Source: Rhodospirillaceae bacterium
Lineage (GTDB): Bacteria > Pseudomonadota > Alphaproteobacteria > UBA6615
Length of the DNA: 64,000 nt
NCBI GenBank assembly: GCA_018667335.1
Contig: JABIVD010000049.1
Coordinates: 114,372 to 178,371 of the forward strand
Direction of reading: 5' to 3'
The translations under genes were made by a program, and so were the position numbers. The notes below the pieces were generated by a model. That model was given only the letters and a program-made list of their open reading frames with translations. It was not told where the DNA came from and made no database searches. Each line of letters starts with the position of its first letter. The first letter of the stretch is position 1. Below, in pieces: positions 8,855 to 17,274 of this stretch.

Positions 8855-9514
8855 CTACTTCGGTTGCGGGACGATCCGCAGATACGGGCGCGGCGCGTTC
8901 CAGCCGTCCGGGTAGGCGGCCTTGGCGTCTTCGTCGGACACGGCCGGCAGGATGATGACGTCTTCGCCATTTTTCCAATTTACCGGCGTTGCCACCTTGT
9001 GATTGGCGGTGAGCTGCAGCGAATCGATGACCCGCAGGATCTCGTCGAAGTTACGACCCGTGCTCATCGGATAGGAGATCATCAGTTTGACCTGCTTGTC
9101 GGGTCCGATGATGTAGACGTTGCGGACGGTCGCGTTCGTGGCCGCGGTGCGGCCTTCGGAGGTGCCTTCCTCGGTCGCGGGCAGCATGCCGTAGGCTTTT
9201 GCTACCGTAAGCTCACTGTCGCCGATCAGCGGGTAGGTGACCTTGGCGCCCTGGGTTTCTTCGATGTCGGCGAGCCATTTTTCATGGTTGTCCACCGGGT
9301 CGACACTCAGGCCGATGATCTTGACGTCGCGCTTGTCGAACTCGGGCTTGAGCTTCGCCATGTAGCCGAGTTCGGTCGTGCAAACCGGGGTGAAATCCTT
9401 GGGATGCGAAAACAACACGCCCCAGCTGTCGCCCAGCCAATCGTGAAAATTGATCGTGCCTTGTGTCGTCTGTGCCTCGAAGTCGGGCGCAGTATTTCCG
9501 ATCTGTACCGTCAT
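8855..9514 (-). CDS. 1-Cys peroxiredoxin (Prx6/AhpC-TSA family)
   Basis: 219 residues from the ATG at 9514, which has a strong GAGGAGAG ribosome-binding site upstream; a longer open frame to 9574 is ignored. The peroxidatic cysteine is Cys45 in HPKDFTPVCTTELG, with the conserved Thr and Pro. The WLGDSWGVLFSHPKD and LSVDPVDNHEKWLADIEE blocks and the C-terminal arm (VATPVNWKNGEDVIILP) are typical of the Prx6-type subgroup of about 215-220 residues. No resolving cysteine is present, so reduction by an external thiol donor is expected. It detoxifies hydrogen peroxide and organic peroxides in the cytoplasm. It is monocistronic, ended by the hairpin at 8801-8832. Confidence 0.95.
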   Translation of the reverse strand: MTVQIGNTAPDFEAQTTQGTINFHDWLGDSWGVLFSHPKDFTPVCTTELGYMAKLKPEFDKRDVKIIGLSVDPVDNHEKWLADIEETQGAKVTYPLIGDSELTVAKAYGMLPATEEGTSEGRTAATNATVRNVYIIGPDKQVKLMISYPMSTGRNFDEILRVIDSLQLTANHKVATPVNWKNGEDVIILPAVSDEDAKAAYPDGWNAPRPYLRIVPQPK

Positions 9515-9690
9515 GTTGGTCTCTCCTCGTTCTTGATCCCCACCGGCGGCCGGGTATCGACCACCGCGTCGCATATTTGCGCAGTCAAAATGACAACCTG
9601 ATGGTTAGTTAGAGCGCAGGGCCACTAATGACAAGATAGATGCGTGAATTGAGAAATTTACGCAGAAATCACGTGAAATTGATGAGACGA

Positions 9691-10338
9691 CTAACCATCC
9701 GTCTCGGGCGGGATTTGTCCTGGCTTTTCTTGACCGGGTTGTTCGTCTTCAAGGATGTCGTGTTCTGTTTGCCAGTGCGCGATGTGCTGCTGGATTGAGG
9801 CCAGGATGTCATTCACGGGGGTATCGAGGCCGTACTGTTGCAGGATCGGTTCCTGGATCGCGAATTCCGCACGCACGAACTGCAACCACTTGAACGGTAT
9901 CGGGGCCGTGGGGCGCACCTTGGGCAGTTCGATGAACTTGAACATCAGGTAGGGCTTTTTGCGGGTGCGGGTGATCGAGGCGACGATGCCACGGCGCACC
10001 TGGCTTGAGTGGGCAATGAACTGAATATTCTCCCAGGGAATCGTGCCGACCAGCCATTCGCGGAAGAAGACGCCATTCTCATCGATCAGCACCTGGGGGC
10101 TGCGGTCGCGCAACCGAAAGACAGTGACGACCGCCCAGATCAGCGCCGCGGCAATCAACACGCCGGCAAATCGCCAGGAATCCTCGATCGGTCCCTCCGC
10201 CGCGAACGGGATGATCAGGCACATGGCCGCCAGGGCCAGGATCGCGAGCAACCGCCAGGAATGTACCTGGCGGTTGTACCGGACGATCAGGGGTTCGGGC
10301 GCCTCGGTTGATGCCGGCGCTTCGTCGTCAGTGGTCAT
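9691..10338 (-). CDS. Membrane protein with PH-like (STM3941-type) layout, function unknown
   Basis: About 215 residues from the ATG at 10338 (MTTDDEAPAS); a start at 10356 is also possible. An acidic, Pro-rich N-terminus is followed by two hydrophobic helices (about residues 30-50 and 57-77, LLAILALAAMCLIIPFA and FAGVLIAAALIWAVVTVF). A soluble domain with LIDENGVFFREWLVGTIPWENIQFI follows, the strand pattern of bacterial PH-like domains fused to paired helices. The C-terminus is charged and disordered (EDEQPGQEKPGQ). The start lies inside the end of hemB with an 11-base overlap, so it is cotranscribed with and coupled to hemB. I do not know a characterised homologue and assign no function. 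Confidence 0.7.
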   Translation of the reverse strand: MTTDDEAPASTEAPEPLIVRYNRQVHSWRLLAILALAAMCLIIPFAAEGPIEDSWRFAGVLIAAALIWAVVTVFRLRDRSPQVLIDENGVFFREWLVGTIPWENIQFIAHSSQVRRGIVASITRTRKKPYLMFKFIELPKVRPTAPIPFKWLQFVRAEFAIQEPILQQYGLDTPVNDILASIQQHIAHWQTEHDILEDEQPGQEKPGQIPPETDG

Positions 10339-11344
10339 TGAGGAGCCGCGCGGCATCGATCGCGAAATAGGTCAGCACGCCGCTGCAACCCGCGCGCTTG
10401 AACGCCATCAGGGTTTCCATCATCACCCGTTCATAGTCGAGAGCGCCGTTGTCGGCTGCGAAGCGCAGCATCGCGTACTCGCCGCTGACATTGTAGGCGA
10501 AGGTCGGGATGCCGAACTGCGACTTCACCCGCTGGATGATATCGAGATAGGGAAGGCCGGGTTTCACCATGATCATGTCGGCGCCTTCGTCGATATCGAG
10601 CGCAACTTCGCGCAGCGCCTCGTCGCTGTTGGCCGGATCCATCTGGTAGGTATCCTTGCTCTCGCCCTTCAGGAACCCGGCGCTGTCGATCGCGTCGCGG
10701 AACGGGCCGTAGAAACCCGATGAGAACTTCGCTGCGTAGGACATCAGCAGCACGCGGTCATATCCGCCCGCGTCGAGCGCCTTGCGCAGCGCGCCGATGC
10801 GCCCATCCATCATGTCCGATGGCGCGATGATGTCGCAGCCGGCTTCCACCTGGACCAACGCCTGGCGGCACAGCGCCTCGATGGTCTCGTCATTGACCAC
10901 ATGGCCGTCGCGTACAATCCCGTCATGGCCGTCCGAGTTGAACGGGTCCAGCGCGACATCGCACATGACGCCGATATCCGGGTGCGCGTCCTTGATCGCC
11001 CGGATCGCCTGGCACATGAGATTGTCAGGGTTCCATGCCTCCGCGCCGTCGGGCGTCTTCAGCTCGGCCGGCGTCGCGGGAAACAGCGCGACGGACGGAA
11101 TGCCCAGCGCCTTGGCCTCGCCGACGGCGGCCGGCAGGCGATCGGGTGAATAGCGGATGACGCCCGGCATGGTCGGGATCTCTTCGGTCCGGTCCTTGCC
11201 GTCACACACGAAGATGGGCCAGATGAAGTCATCCGGGGACAGGTGATTTTCGCGCACCATACGGCGCGTCCAATCCCAGCGTCGGTTTCGACGCATGCGT
11301 GTCTGCGGGAAGACACCAACCGGTGTCGAGGGGCCGCGGGCCAT
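10328..11344 (-). CDS. hemB: Porphobilinogen synthase (delta-aminolevulinic acid dehydratase)
   Basis: 338 residues, normal family length. The N-terminal arm has RMRRNRRWDWTRRMVRE; the body carries DDFIWPIFVCDG and PSDMMDGRIGALRKALD. The two active-site lysines lie in LMSYAAKFSSGFYGPFRDA and the Schiff-base motif DMIMVKPGLPYLDII. It condenses two 5-aminolevulinate molecules to porphobilinogen, an early step of haem synthesis. DVALDPFNSDGHDG replaces the cysteine-rich zinc site of animal enzymes with aspartates, as in the magnesium-type bacterial enzymes. Downstream is the PH-like membrane gene, overlapping by 11 bases. It is divergent from the luciferase-like gene at 11521 across a 176-base gap. 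Confidence 0.97.
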   Translation of the reverse strand: MARGPSTPVGVFPQTRMRRNRRWDWTRRMVRENHLSPDDFIWPIFVCDGKDRTEEIPTMPGVIRYSPDRLPAAVGEAKALGIPSVALFPATPAELKTPDGAEAWNPDNLMCQAIRAIKDAHPDIGVMCDVALDPFNSDGHDGIVRDGHVVNDETIEALCRQALVQVEAGCDIIAPSDMMDGRIGALRKALDAGGYDRVLLMSYAAKFSSGFYGPFRDAIDSAGFLKGESKDTYQMDPANSDEALREVALDIDEGADMIMVKPGLPYLDIIQRVKSQFGIPTFAYNVSGEYAMLRFAADNGALDYERVMMETLMAFKRAGCSGVLTYFAIDAARLLNDH

Positions 11345-11520
11345 GACCGCTCCTGAGCAATGTCTGAAAGGGCCGGAAACATAGCCGCAACCGGCCGCAG
11401 GACCAAGCCCCGCACACTTTCCCTGGCGAGCTATCTGCGCCTATAGTTTTGGAAGGGATTTATGTGGTTTTCAGGAGTAACCCGCGCTCGGGTGAGCGCA
11501 ACAAGATTTGGGGGCAGAAC

Positions 11521-12762
11521 ATGGCGAAGCCGAAAGTCATTGTGAACATGTATCCGGTGTTGCCGGCCACGGGTGAGGCGGACCGCGCCGCCAAGCGGCC
11601 GATCGGGCGAAATTCCGAGATCTACAACACTGTGCTGCACGAGATGGTCGACATCGTCAAAGCGGCCGATGAACTTGGCGTCTGGGGCGTCAGCACCATC
11701 GAACATCACCTGCATTCCGAAGGCTACGAGCTGGCGCCCAGTCCGGGGATCGTCAATGCCATGTGGTCCCAGCATGTGAAGAATGCCCGCGTTGGGACGA
11801 TCGGATATGTCGCGGCGACGCGGGATCCGATCCGCATGGCGGAGGAAATGGCGGTCATGGATCACGTGACCCAGGGTAAGTATTTCGCCGGGTTCGCGCG
11901 CGGCTATCAGGCCCGGTGGGCGCATATTCTGGGCCAGTCTGTGGACGCCCAGGCGACGGCGTCCGATGGCAGCGAAGTCGATGAACGCAACCGCGAACTG
12001 TTCGAGGAGCGGGTGCTGCAGGTTGTCGATTGCTGGAAGAACGAGACCGTCGCGTTCGACGGCAAATATTACCAGGCGCCTTATCCCTTCGACACCGGGG
12101 TCGAAAATTTTCCCGCAGCACCGGTCGCACAACGCATGGGCGCGCCGGGCGAAATCGACGCGGACGGCACGACCGTTCGGCGTGTTTCCGTTGTCCCGCA
12201 GCCCTACCAGGACCCGCATCCGCCCGTGTTTGTCGCCGTCAGTTCCAGTCCGGAATCGATCCGCTTCTGTTCGCGCAACGGTTTCTCGCCGGTGTATTTC
12301 ACCCCGCTCGACCACCTGGTCGAACTCGCCAAAGTCTATGTGGATGAGGGCCTCAAGACCGGTCGCGATCTGCAGTTTGGCGCGAACCAGACAATTGTCC
12401 GTTGGCCGCATTTCTCACGCGACAAGGCGCATTTTCGCGAGCAGCTCGCGGCCTACGACGCCGAGTTCTACAAGAACATCTACGGTTCCTTCTTCCCGTT
12501 CCTGGTCGACGGTGTCGACAGCGACGAGGCCATGGTCGATCGGATGGTCGATACGGGTATCTTCATCGGCGGATCGGTGGAGGACACGATCGCCGAGTGG
12601 AAGCACACCTATGAGCGTATCCCGTCGGAGTATATCTGCCTCATCTGGCACTATGCGATGTGCCCGAAGGAGAGGGTGATCGAGGAGCTTGAAATCTTCA
12701 TGGAGAAGGTGCTGCCGGAGCTCGATATTCCCGATTTCGACGAGGTTCAGGCTGCCGAATAG
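11521..12762 (+). CDS. Luciferase-like flavin monooxygenase (LLM class)
   Basis: 413 residues from the ATG at 11521 (MAKPKVIVNMYPV); the in-frame ATG 72 bases upstream is rejected because family similarity starts later. The TIM-barrel LLM fold shows in the strands TIEHHLHSEGYELAPSPGI, TIGYVAATRDPIRMAEEMAVMDHVTQGKYFAGFARGY (written here in part as the flavin-binding block) and QPYQDPHPPVFVAVSSSPES. Family members use FMNH2 from a partner reductase and O2 to oxidise aldehydes, alkanesulfonates, amines or xenobiotics. No flavin reductase is adjacent and the substrate is unknown. It stands alone between divergent hemB and the MarR-family gene 163 bases downstream. Confidence 0.9.
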   Translation: MAKPKVIVNMYPVLPATGEADRAAKRPIGRNSEIYNTVLHEMVDIVKAADELGVWGVSTIEHHLHSEGYELAPSPGIVNAMWSQHVKNARVGTIGYVAATRDPIRMAEEMAVMDHVTQGKYFAGFARGYQARWAHILGQSVDAQATASDGSEVDERNRELFEERVLQVVDCWKNETVAFDGKYYQAPYPFDTGVENFPAAPVAQRMGAPGEIDADGTTVRRVSVVPQPYQDPHPPVFVAVSSSPESIRFCSRNGFSPVYFTPLDHLVELAKVYVDEGLKTGRDLQFGANQTIVRWPHFSRDKAHFREQLAAYDAEFYKNIYGSFFPFLVDGVDSDEAMVDRMVDTGIFIGGSVEDTIAEWKHTYERIPSEYICLIWHYAMCPKERVIEELEIFMEKVLPELDIPDFDEVQAAE

Positions 12763-12925
12763 CGGACTTTTCAGTCGGAATTGCGCGGAATTCAGCTCCG
12801 ATCCACGGCGATTGCCTTTGTTTCATGAAGGATTCAGGGGCCACGCGCGGTTTAAGCCATCCTTAACCTGTGCCTGCGATCCTGAAGGCTCGAAATTTGA
12901 GCTCGGAACGTGGGAGACGCAGGCA

Positions 12926-13411
12926 ATGAAACAGACATATCTAGCGACGATCGTCCTGCTCGAACGGATGCACCGTCAATTTCTTGAGGTGATCAAGTCT
13001 GAGCTCGAAGGTCACGATATTCGCGACATCAACAACGTGCAGGCCCTGATCCTCTACAACATCGGTGGCGACGAGATGACCGTCGGGGAGCTGACCCTGC
13101 GCGGCTATTATCTGGGTTCTAACGTGTCCTACAACGTCAAGAAGATGACCGAGCATGGTTATCTTCATCAGGAACGCTCGTCCCATGACCGACGCTCCGT
13201 GCGCGTGAAATTGACGGAGAAGGGCCTCGAGCTCAGCCGTCTGCTCGAACAGATGTTCGAGCGTCATGTGGAAGCGGTGGCGGACTCGATCGACGAAGAC
13301 AAGCTCGGAGCGGCAAACGAAAGCCTGCGGGACGTGGAGCGGTTCTGGCTCCAGCAGCTGGGTTTTGGCCCGCGTGTTGCGGAGTTCTCCCGGGTCGAGA
13401 CGGCGGCCTAG
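12926..13411 (+). CDS. MarR-type winged-helix regulator, LdtR-like
   Basis: 161 residues from the ATG at 12926 (MKQTYLATIVLLERMHRQF), with GGGAGA upstream. A MarR-like dimerisation helix at each end encloses a winged helix: INNVQALILYNIGG, ELTLRGYYLGSNVSYNVKKM as recognition helix, and HQERSSHDRRSVRVKLTEKG as wing. The sequence resembles the alphaproteobacterial LdtR group, known in Rhizobiales and Liberibacter for control of L,D-transpeptidase and osmotic or envelope stress. Whether it does the same here is inference, since no transpeptidase lies beside it. It is monocistronic and ends at a bidirectional terminator shared with the convergent sigma-factor gene. Confidence 0.85.
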   Translation: MKQTYLATIVLLERMHRQFLEVIKSELEGHDIRDINNVQALILYNIGGDEMTVGELTLRGYYLGSNVSYNVKKMTEHGYLHQERSSHDRRSVRVKLTEKGLELSRLLEQMFERHVEAVADSIDEDKLGAANESLRDVERFWLQQLGFGPRVAEFSRVETAA

Positions 13412-13436
13412 ACGCAAGCCGACATTCCTTAGACAA

Positions 13437-13473
13437 CAAGAAAGGGCGGCTGCATGTGCAGCCGCCCTTTTTC
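13437..13473. terminator. Bidirectional Rho-independent terminator
   Basis: A perfect 11-base stem (GGGCGGCTGCA / TGCAGCCGCCC) with a two-base centre is flanked by AAGAAA on one side and TTTTTCTT on the other. It separates the convergent LdtR-like and RpoH-type genes and should serve both. Confidence 0.93.
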
Positions 13474-13505
13474 TTATCCGGATGTTGCCGGTTTTATCGG
13501 TCGCG

Positions 13506-14399
13506 TCAGGCCTGCAAATCGTTGGACAGCAGCGCCGTTGCATCCTCGCCATGTTCGGCCAACACATGCTTGAGTTTGCCGAGGGCCTTGGCCTCGATCT
13601 GGCGGATGCGCTCCTTGCTGACGCCGAAGCTTTCGCCGATCTCCGACAGGGTGTTCTTCTTTTCCTGCAGGAACCTGCGAACGATGATCTGACGTTCGCG
13701 GTCACCCAGTGTGTCCAGGGCATCCTCGAGCCAGGCCGTGCGGACTTCGCCATCGTGATGCCAGGCCGTGATGTCTTCCGGGTTGGGGCCGCCGTCTTCC
13801 AGCATGTCCTGGAATTCGAAGTCATCCTCGTCGCCATAACTCGCATTCAGCGAGTTGTCGGGGCCACCCAGATGGGCTTCCATGCGCACAACGTCGCGTG
13901 TTTTTACCTGCAGCCGTTCCGCCACGCGCTCGCGGTCCTCGTCGGTCAGCGTGCCGTCGGGGCCGGTGGCGAGCTGGGCGCGGACCTTGCGCAGATTGAA
14001 GAACAGGCGGCGCTGGGCCGGTGTCGTCGCGACGCGCACGATCGACGTGTTGCGCAGGATATGGTCCTGGATGGCGGCCATGCACCACCAGGATGCATAG
14101 GTCGAGAACCGGGCGTTGTGGGACGGGTCAAACCGCTGCGCGGCTTCCATCAGGCCGATATTGCCTTCCTGCACGAGGTCGCCGACCGGCAAACCATAGC
14201 CGCGAAACTTCCAGGCGATCCGCAGCACAAACCGCGCATAGGCCTCGATCAATTCGTGGAGTGCGGACTCGTCCTTCTCCTCGCGCCAGCGGCGGGCCAG
14301 GTCAAACTCGTGCTCCCGTTCCAGTATGGGGGCCTGCATGACGGCGTTGGCGTAGCGTCGGTTTCCACGTTCGATTGCCTGTGATGCGAATGCAGCCAT
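13506..14399 (-). CDS. rpoH: RNA polymerase sigma factor, RpoH (sigma-32) family
   Basis: 297 residues. Region 2 holds RFVLRIAWKFRGYGLPVGDL, QEGNIGLMEAAQRFDP and RFSTYASWWCMAAIQDHIL. The RpoH-box equivalent is QRRLFFNLRK, which identifies the heat-shock sigma group. Region 4 is LGDRERQIIVRRFLQEKKNTL and FGVSKERIRQIEAKALGKLK, the -35 recognition helix. It directs transcription of chaperone and protease genes under heat and other stress. Alphaproteobacteria often carry two rpoH paralogues, so this could be either. No hairpin-type thermosensor was looked for beyond noting an AT-rich leader. It is divergent from the cysteine-rich MarR gene at 14599 across a gap containing a palindromic operator-like element. 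Confidence 0.92.
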   Translation of the reverse strand: MAAFASQAIERGNRRYANAVMQAPILEREHEFDLARRWREEKDESALHELIEAYARFVLRIAWKFRGYGLPVGDLVQEGNIGLMEAAQRFDPSHNARFSTYASWWCMAAIQDHILRNTSIVRVATTPAQRRLFFNLRKVRAQLATGPDGTLTDEDRERVAERLQVKTRDVVRMEAHLGGPDNSLNASYGDEDDFEFQDMLEDGGPNPEDITAWHHDGEVRTAWLEDALDTLGDRERQIIVRRFLQEKKNTLSEIGESFGVSKERIRQIEAKALGKLKHVLAEHGEDATALLSNDLQA

Positions 14400-14466
14400 A
14401 ATATTTCAGTCCTTTGACAACTCGGCGCGGGGGGCTATATCCCGCAAGGATCAACAATTCTATTGG

Positions 14467-14534
14467 TTTCGACTCGATACGAATAAAATATACGCACGAT
14501 CCACTACGGTTACAAGATGATATCGACTCGATAT
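14467..14534. promoter_or_regulatory. Repeated palindromic element, likely operator between rpoH and the cysteine-rich marR gene
   Basis: ATATCGACTCGATAT at 14520-14534 is a perfect inverted repeat around a central C. A second, partly matching copy (TTTCGACTCGATAC) lies at 14467-14480, about 53 bases away, which is five helical turns. Both sit in an AT-rich divergent promoter region, 65-130 bases upstream of the marR start and 68-133 upstream of rpoH. MarR-family dimers bind short palindromes of this kind, so autoregulation by the adjacent protein is the simplest reading. This is inferred. Confidence 0.55.
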
Positions 14535-14598
14535 TATCCAGTTGATATAAGGTTGCACCGAATTCGGGCCGATTACCGCGTAATGAGAACAGGTAAAT

Positions 14599-15192
14599 AT
14601 GTGCGCGCAAGCCACTGATAACATTGATAAAGATGAGCTTTCGCGGCTCCTGGACCGTCTTGGCAGGATGTCACGTGGGTTGCAGTATTGTCATGGCTTG
14701 AACCCCGCCCAGTGGGACTGTTTGCGGTTTATCGGGCAGGCGAATCGCTTTTCGCGGACCCCCGGCGCATTGGCATCCTTTCTCGGGACAACGAAGGGAA
14801 CGGCGAGTCAGACGCTGAATGCACTCGAGAAAAAAGGCTATCTCAGCCGTGTTCCCGATCCCGACGATCGCCGTGTGCGCCATATCGAACTGACGGATCT
14901 CGGCGCGAATTTGCTGTCGGAAGACCCGCTCAACTGCCTCGACAAGGCGATATCCAATCTTTCGCCGGAGACGGTGGACACGATGGCCGCCGGCCTGACA
15001 CGGTTATGTGCGGATATGCAGTCACGGTGCGGCGGGCAGGATCTGGGAATTTGTCAGACCTGCGGCCATCTCGAAGGCACGACGGAGACGGGGAACATGA
15101 TGTGCGGCCTCAAGCAGGCGGAACTCACCTGTGAAGACGCCCGGCGTTTCTGTGTGAATTTCATGCCGGACGCCGACACCGAAAGCTGCTGA
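14599..15192 (+). CDS. MarR-family regulator with cysteine-rich C-terminal tail
   Basis: 197 residues. Residues 10-115 form a MarR winged helix: PAQWDCLRFIGQANRFSRTP, ASFLGTTKGTASQTLNALEK (recognition helix) and LSRVPDPDDRRVRHIELTD (wing). The last 61 residues hold eight cysteines (137, 144, 152, 155, 169, 178, 185, 197), including ICQTCGHL. That spacing suggests a bound metal or Fe-S cluster, or a redox switch. Plain MarR proteins end near residue 150, so the tail is an added module. It probably represses its own promoter through the palindromes at 14467-14534 and might also act on the divergent rpoH gene. The ligand is unknown. It converges on the acyl-CoA dehydrogenase gene with only 21 bases between stops. 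Confidence 0.82.
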   Translation: MCAQATDNIDKDELSRLLDRLGRMSRGLQYCHGLNPAQWDCLRFIGQANRFSRTPGALASFLGTTKGTASQTLNALEKKGYLSRVPDPDDRRVRHIELTDLGANLLSEDPLNCLDKAISNLSPETVDTMAAGLTRLCADMQSRCGGQDLGICQTCGHLEGTTETGNMMCGLKQAELTCEDARRFCVNFMPDADTESC

Positions 15193-15213
15193 AAAGCCTG
15201 GGCCGTCTCCGGG

Positions 15214-16440
15214 TCAGGCTCCGGTAAACGCCTGCAGCCCCGTCTGTGCCCGCCCGAGGATCAGGGCGTGAATATCGTGGGTGCCTTCATAGGTGTTCAC
15301 GGATTCAAGATTCATCACATGCCGGATGACGTGATACTCGTCGGAAATGCCGTTGCCGCCATGCATGTCGCGTGCGACCCGGGCGATATCCAGCGCCTTG
15401 CCGGCATTGTTGCGCTTCATCAGTGAAATCATCTCCGGCGCAGACTTGTCTTCGTCGATCAGGCGGCCGAGGCGCAGGCTTCCGTGCAGGCCCAATGTGA
15501 TCTCGGTCTGCATGTCCGCGAGCTTCTTCTGGATGAGCTGGTTCGCCGCCAACGGGCGCCCGAACTGCTTGCGCTCGAGTGTGTAGTCGCGTGCTGCGTG
15601 CCAACAGGCTTCGGCGGCACCCATGGCACCCCAGGAGATGCCGTAGCGCGCCTTGTTGAGGCAGCCGAACGGGCCGCCGAGGCCGCGGGCTTCGGGCAAC
15701 TTGTTCTCTTCCGGCACGAAGACCTCATCCATGACGACTTCGCCGGTGGCCGACGCGCGAAGGGAGAATTTCCCCTCGATCTTGGGTGTGGAGAGTCCCT
15801 TCATGCCGCGTTCCAGGATGAAGCCGCGAATCACATCCTCGTCGTCCTTTGCCCAGACCACGAACACGTCGGCGATCGGCGCGTTGGATATCCACATCTT
15901 CGCGCCCGACACCGAATAGCCGCCATCCACGGATTTGGCCCGCGTGACCATGCCGCCGGGATCGGAACCATGGTCGGGCTCCGTCAGTCCGAACGCGCCG
16001 ACCCATTCACCGGTCGCCAGCTTCGGGAGATATTTCATACGCTGGTCTTCCGAACCAAATGTGTAGATCGGCCACATGACCAGAGACGACTGCACCGAAA
16101 GTGCGGAGCGATAAGCGGAATCGACCCGCTCGACCTCGCGCGCAATCAGCCCGTAGCAGACATGGTTCACACCCGCGCAGCCATACTTTTCGGGCAGGGT
16201 GGAGCCCAGCATGCCGAGCGCGCCGAATTCGTTCATGATGTCGCGGTCGAAGGTCTCGTTGCGGTTGGCCTCAATGATCCGCGGCAACAGCTTTTCCTGG
16301 CTATAGGCCCGAGCCATGTCGCGCACCATCCGCTCGTCTTCGCTGAGCACATCGTCGAGGAGCAACGCATCATCCCACTGAAAACGCGGCTTGTCGCCGC
16401 TGGCGCGTGTCGGTTTTGCGTTGTCTGACGCGAGACTCAT
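15214..16440 (-). CDS. gcdH: Glutaryl-CoA dehydrogenase
   Basis: 408 residues. It belongs to the acyl-CoA dehydrogenase family, and the motifs [53 protein letters not shown] and the C-terminal [20 protein letters not shown] are those of the glutaryl-CoA subgroup. The catalytic glutamate is in YEGTHDIH, and the arginine that helps decarboxylation lies in the early RSALSVQ block. It oxidises and decarboxylates glutaryl-CoA to crotonyl-CoA with FAD in lysine and tryptophan breakdown, passing electrons to ETF. The usual partner CoA-transferase and LysR regulator are not beside it. Monocistronic as far as can be seen. Confidence 0.95.
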   Translation of the reverse strand: MSLASDNAKPTRASGDKPRFQWDDALLLDDVLSEDERMVRDMARAYSQEKLLPRIIEANRNETFDRDIMNEFGALGMLGSTLPEKYGCAGVNHVCYGLIAREVERVDSAYRSALSVQSSLVMWPIYTFGSEDQRMKYLPKLATGEWVGAFGLTEPDHGSDPGGMVTRAKSVDGGYSVSGAKMWISNAPIADVFVVWAKDDEDVIRGFILERGMKGLSTPKIEGKFSLRASATGEVVMDEVFVPEENKLPEARGLGGPFGCLNKARYGISWGAMGAAEACWHAARDYTLERKQFGRPLAANQLIQKKLADMQTEITLGLHGSLRLGRLIDEDKSAPEMISLMKRNNAGKALDIARVARDMHGGNGISDEYHVIRHVMNLESVNTYEGTHDIHALILGRAQTGLQAFTGA

Positions 16441-16536
16441 GACTTCAACTCCTATTGTGCGGGCGCCATGTAGTCAGCGGTGCGCCGCAATATTCATGTG
16501 ATCGATTTGTTGTCTCAAAATATGAGGCGCAGCGCC

Positions 16537-16920
16537 TCAGTCCCTGACGGTTTCGAAGTCGCCCGGTGATGTGATTTCCAGCAGCTCGCAGTCTTCCGAC
16601 ATCCACAGAGCATCATGGGGCAGACCGTCGGGCTGATAGAAACAATCTCCCTTGGAGACGCTTACCTCGCCTTCACCCTCGAACCAGAATCGTGCCTCGC
16701 CCTGGAGCACGTAGATCATTTGGAATTCCGTCATGTGGGCATGCTTGCCGGTGTGATGATCGGCCGATGCGTCGGCAATGCGAATGACGTGGGCGCTGAA
16801 ATCGCCGTTCGTCGCGTTTCGGATGCCCAGATCGCTGTACTCAAAGTCGCTACGCAGCCCGGTTTTCCATTCGGCGTCGCGCGCATGCTTAACGTTAAAT
16901 TTGTGTTTGCCGGGTTTCAT
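16537..16920 (-). CDS. Small cupin-domain protein
   Basis: 127 residues. A single cupin barrel: motif 1 is HHTGKHAHMTEFQMIYVLQG, with histidines and a glutamate suited to bind a metal, and motif 2 is GDCFYQPDGLPHDALWMSED with a third histidine. The acidic turn EGEGEVSVSKGD lies between them. Cupins of this size include dioxygenases, isomerases and sugar or sensor modules; there is no clue to which. It is divergent from the small gene at 17004 and downstream of nothing on its strand. Family assignment is secure and function open. Confidence 0.85.
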   Translation of the reverse strand: MKPGKHKFNVKHARDAEWKTGLRSDFEYSDLGIRNATNGDFSAHVIRIADASADHHTGKHAHMTEFQMIYVLQGEARFWFEGEGEVSVSKGDCFYQPDGLPHDALWMSEDCELLEITSPGDFETVRD

Positions 16921-17003
16921 GGTCTACCGCCTTTACGAGAATTGTGTCGAGGCGATCATACGACGGTGCTTTGGCGCTGACCATGAGTGAGGAGAGCAAG
17001 CGA

Positions 17004-17249
17004 ATGGCCGGAAAACCTCAACCGAAGTCTCGAAATTTGGGGCTGGGCAATGTGATTTTCGAGTTTTCCGCCATGGGGAACGCCGTGAAAGTCTGTGCGA
17101 TCGATCCTGATTCCGGGCTCGAGGTATCGATTGTCGGGCCGGTGAACGCCGGCGAGGAAGCGTTGCGTCGCACCGCGATGGCGAAGCTGCGCTATATGTT
17201 GGACAAACGTCAGCCGCCGTCGCTGGATCGCCGGGGCGTGTTCGCCTGA
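17004..17249 (+). CDS. Small conserved protein, resembles DUF6898
   Basis: 81 residues from the ATG at 17004, chosen because GAGGAGAG ends seven bases upstream; in-frame ATGs at 16983 and 16944 lack such a site. Beta-rich: NVIFEFSAMGNAVKVCAIDP, SGLEVSIVGPVNAGEEAL, then a helix RRTAMAKLRYMLDKR. This pattern (G-V-I-F-E-F, V-A-I-D-P-x-T/S-G-x-E) is found in small proteins of Rhodospirillales that I associate with DUF6898. No function is known. It converges on mucR with 25 bases between the stops. Confidence 0.65.
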   Translation: MAGKPQPKSRNLGLGNVIFEFSAMGNAVKVCAIDPDSGLEVSIVGPVNAGEEALRRTAMAKLRYMLDKRQPPSLDRRGVFA

Positions 17250-17274
17250 TCAGGTTTTCTGATGGGCCGCGCCG

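Noticed and set aside
11431..12411. 326-codon open frame on the minus strand
   Set aside because: It is antisense to the luciferase-like gene and matches no family I recognise.
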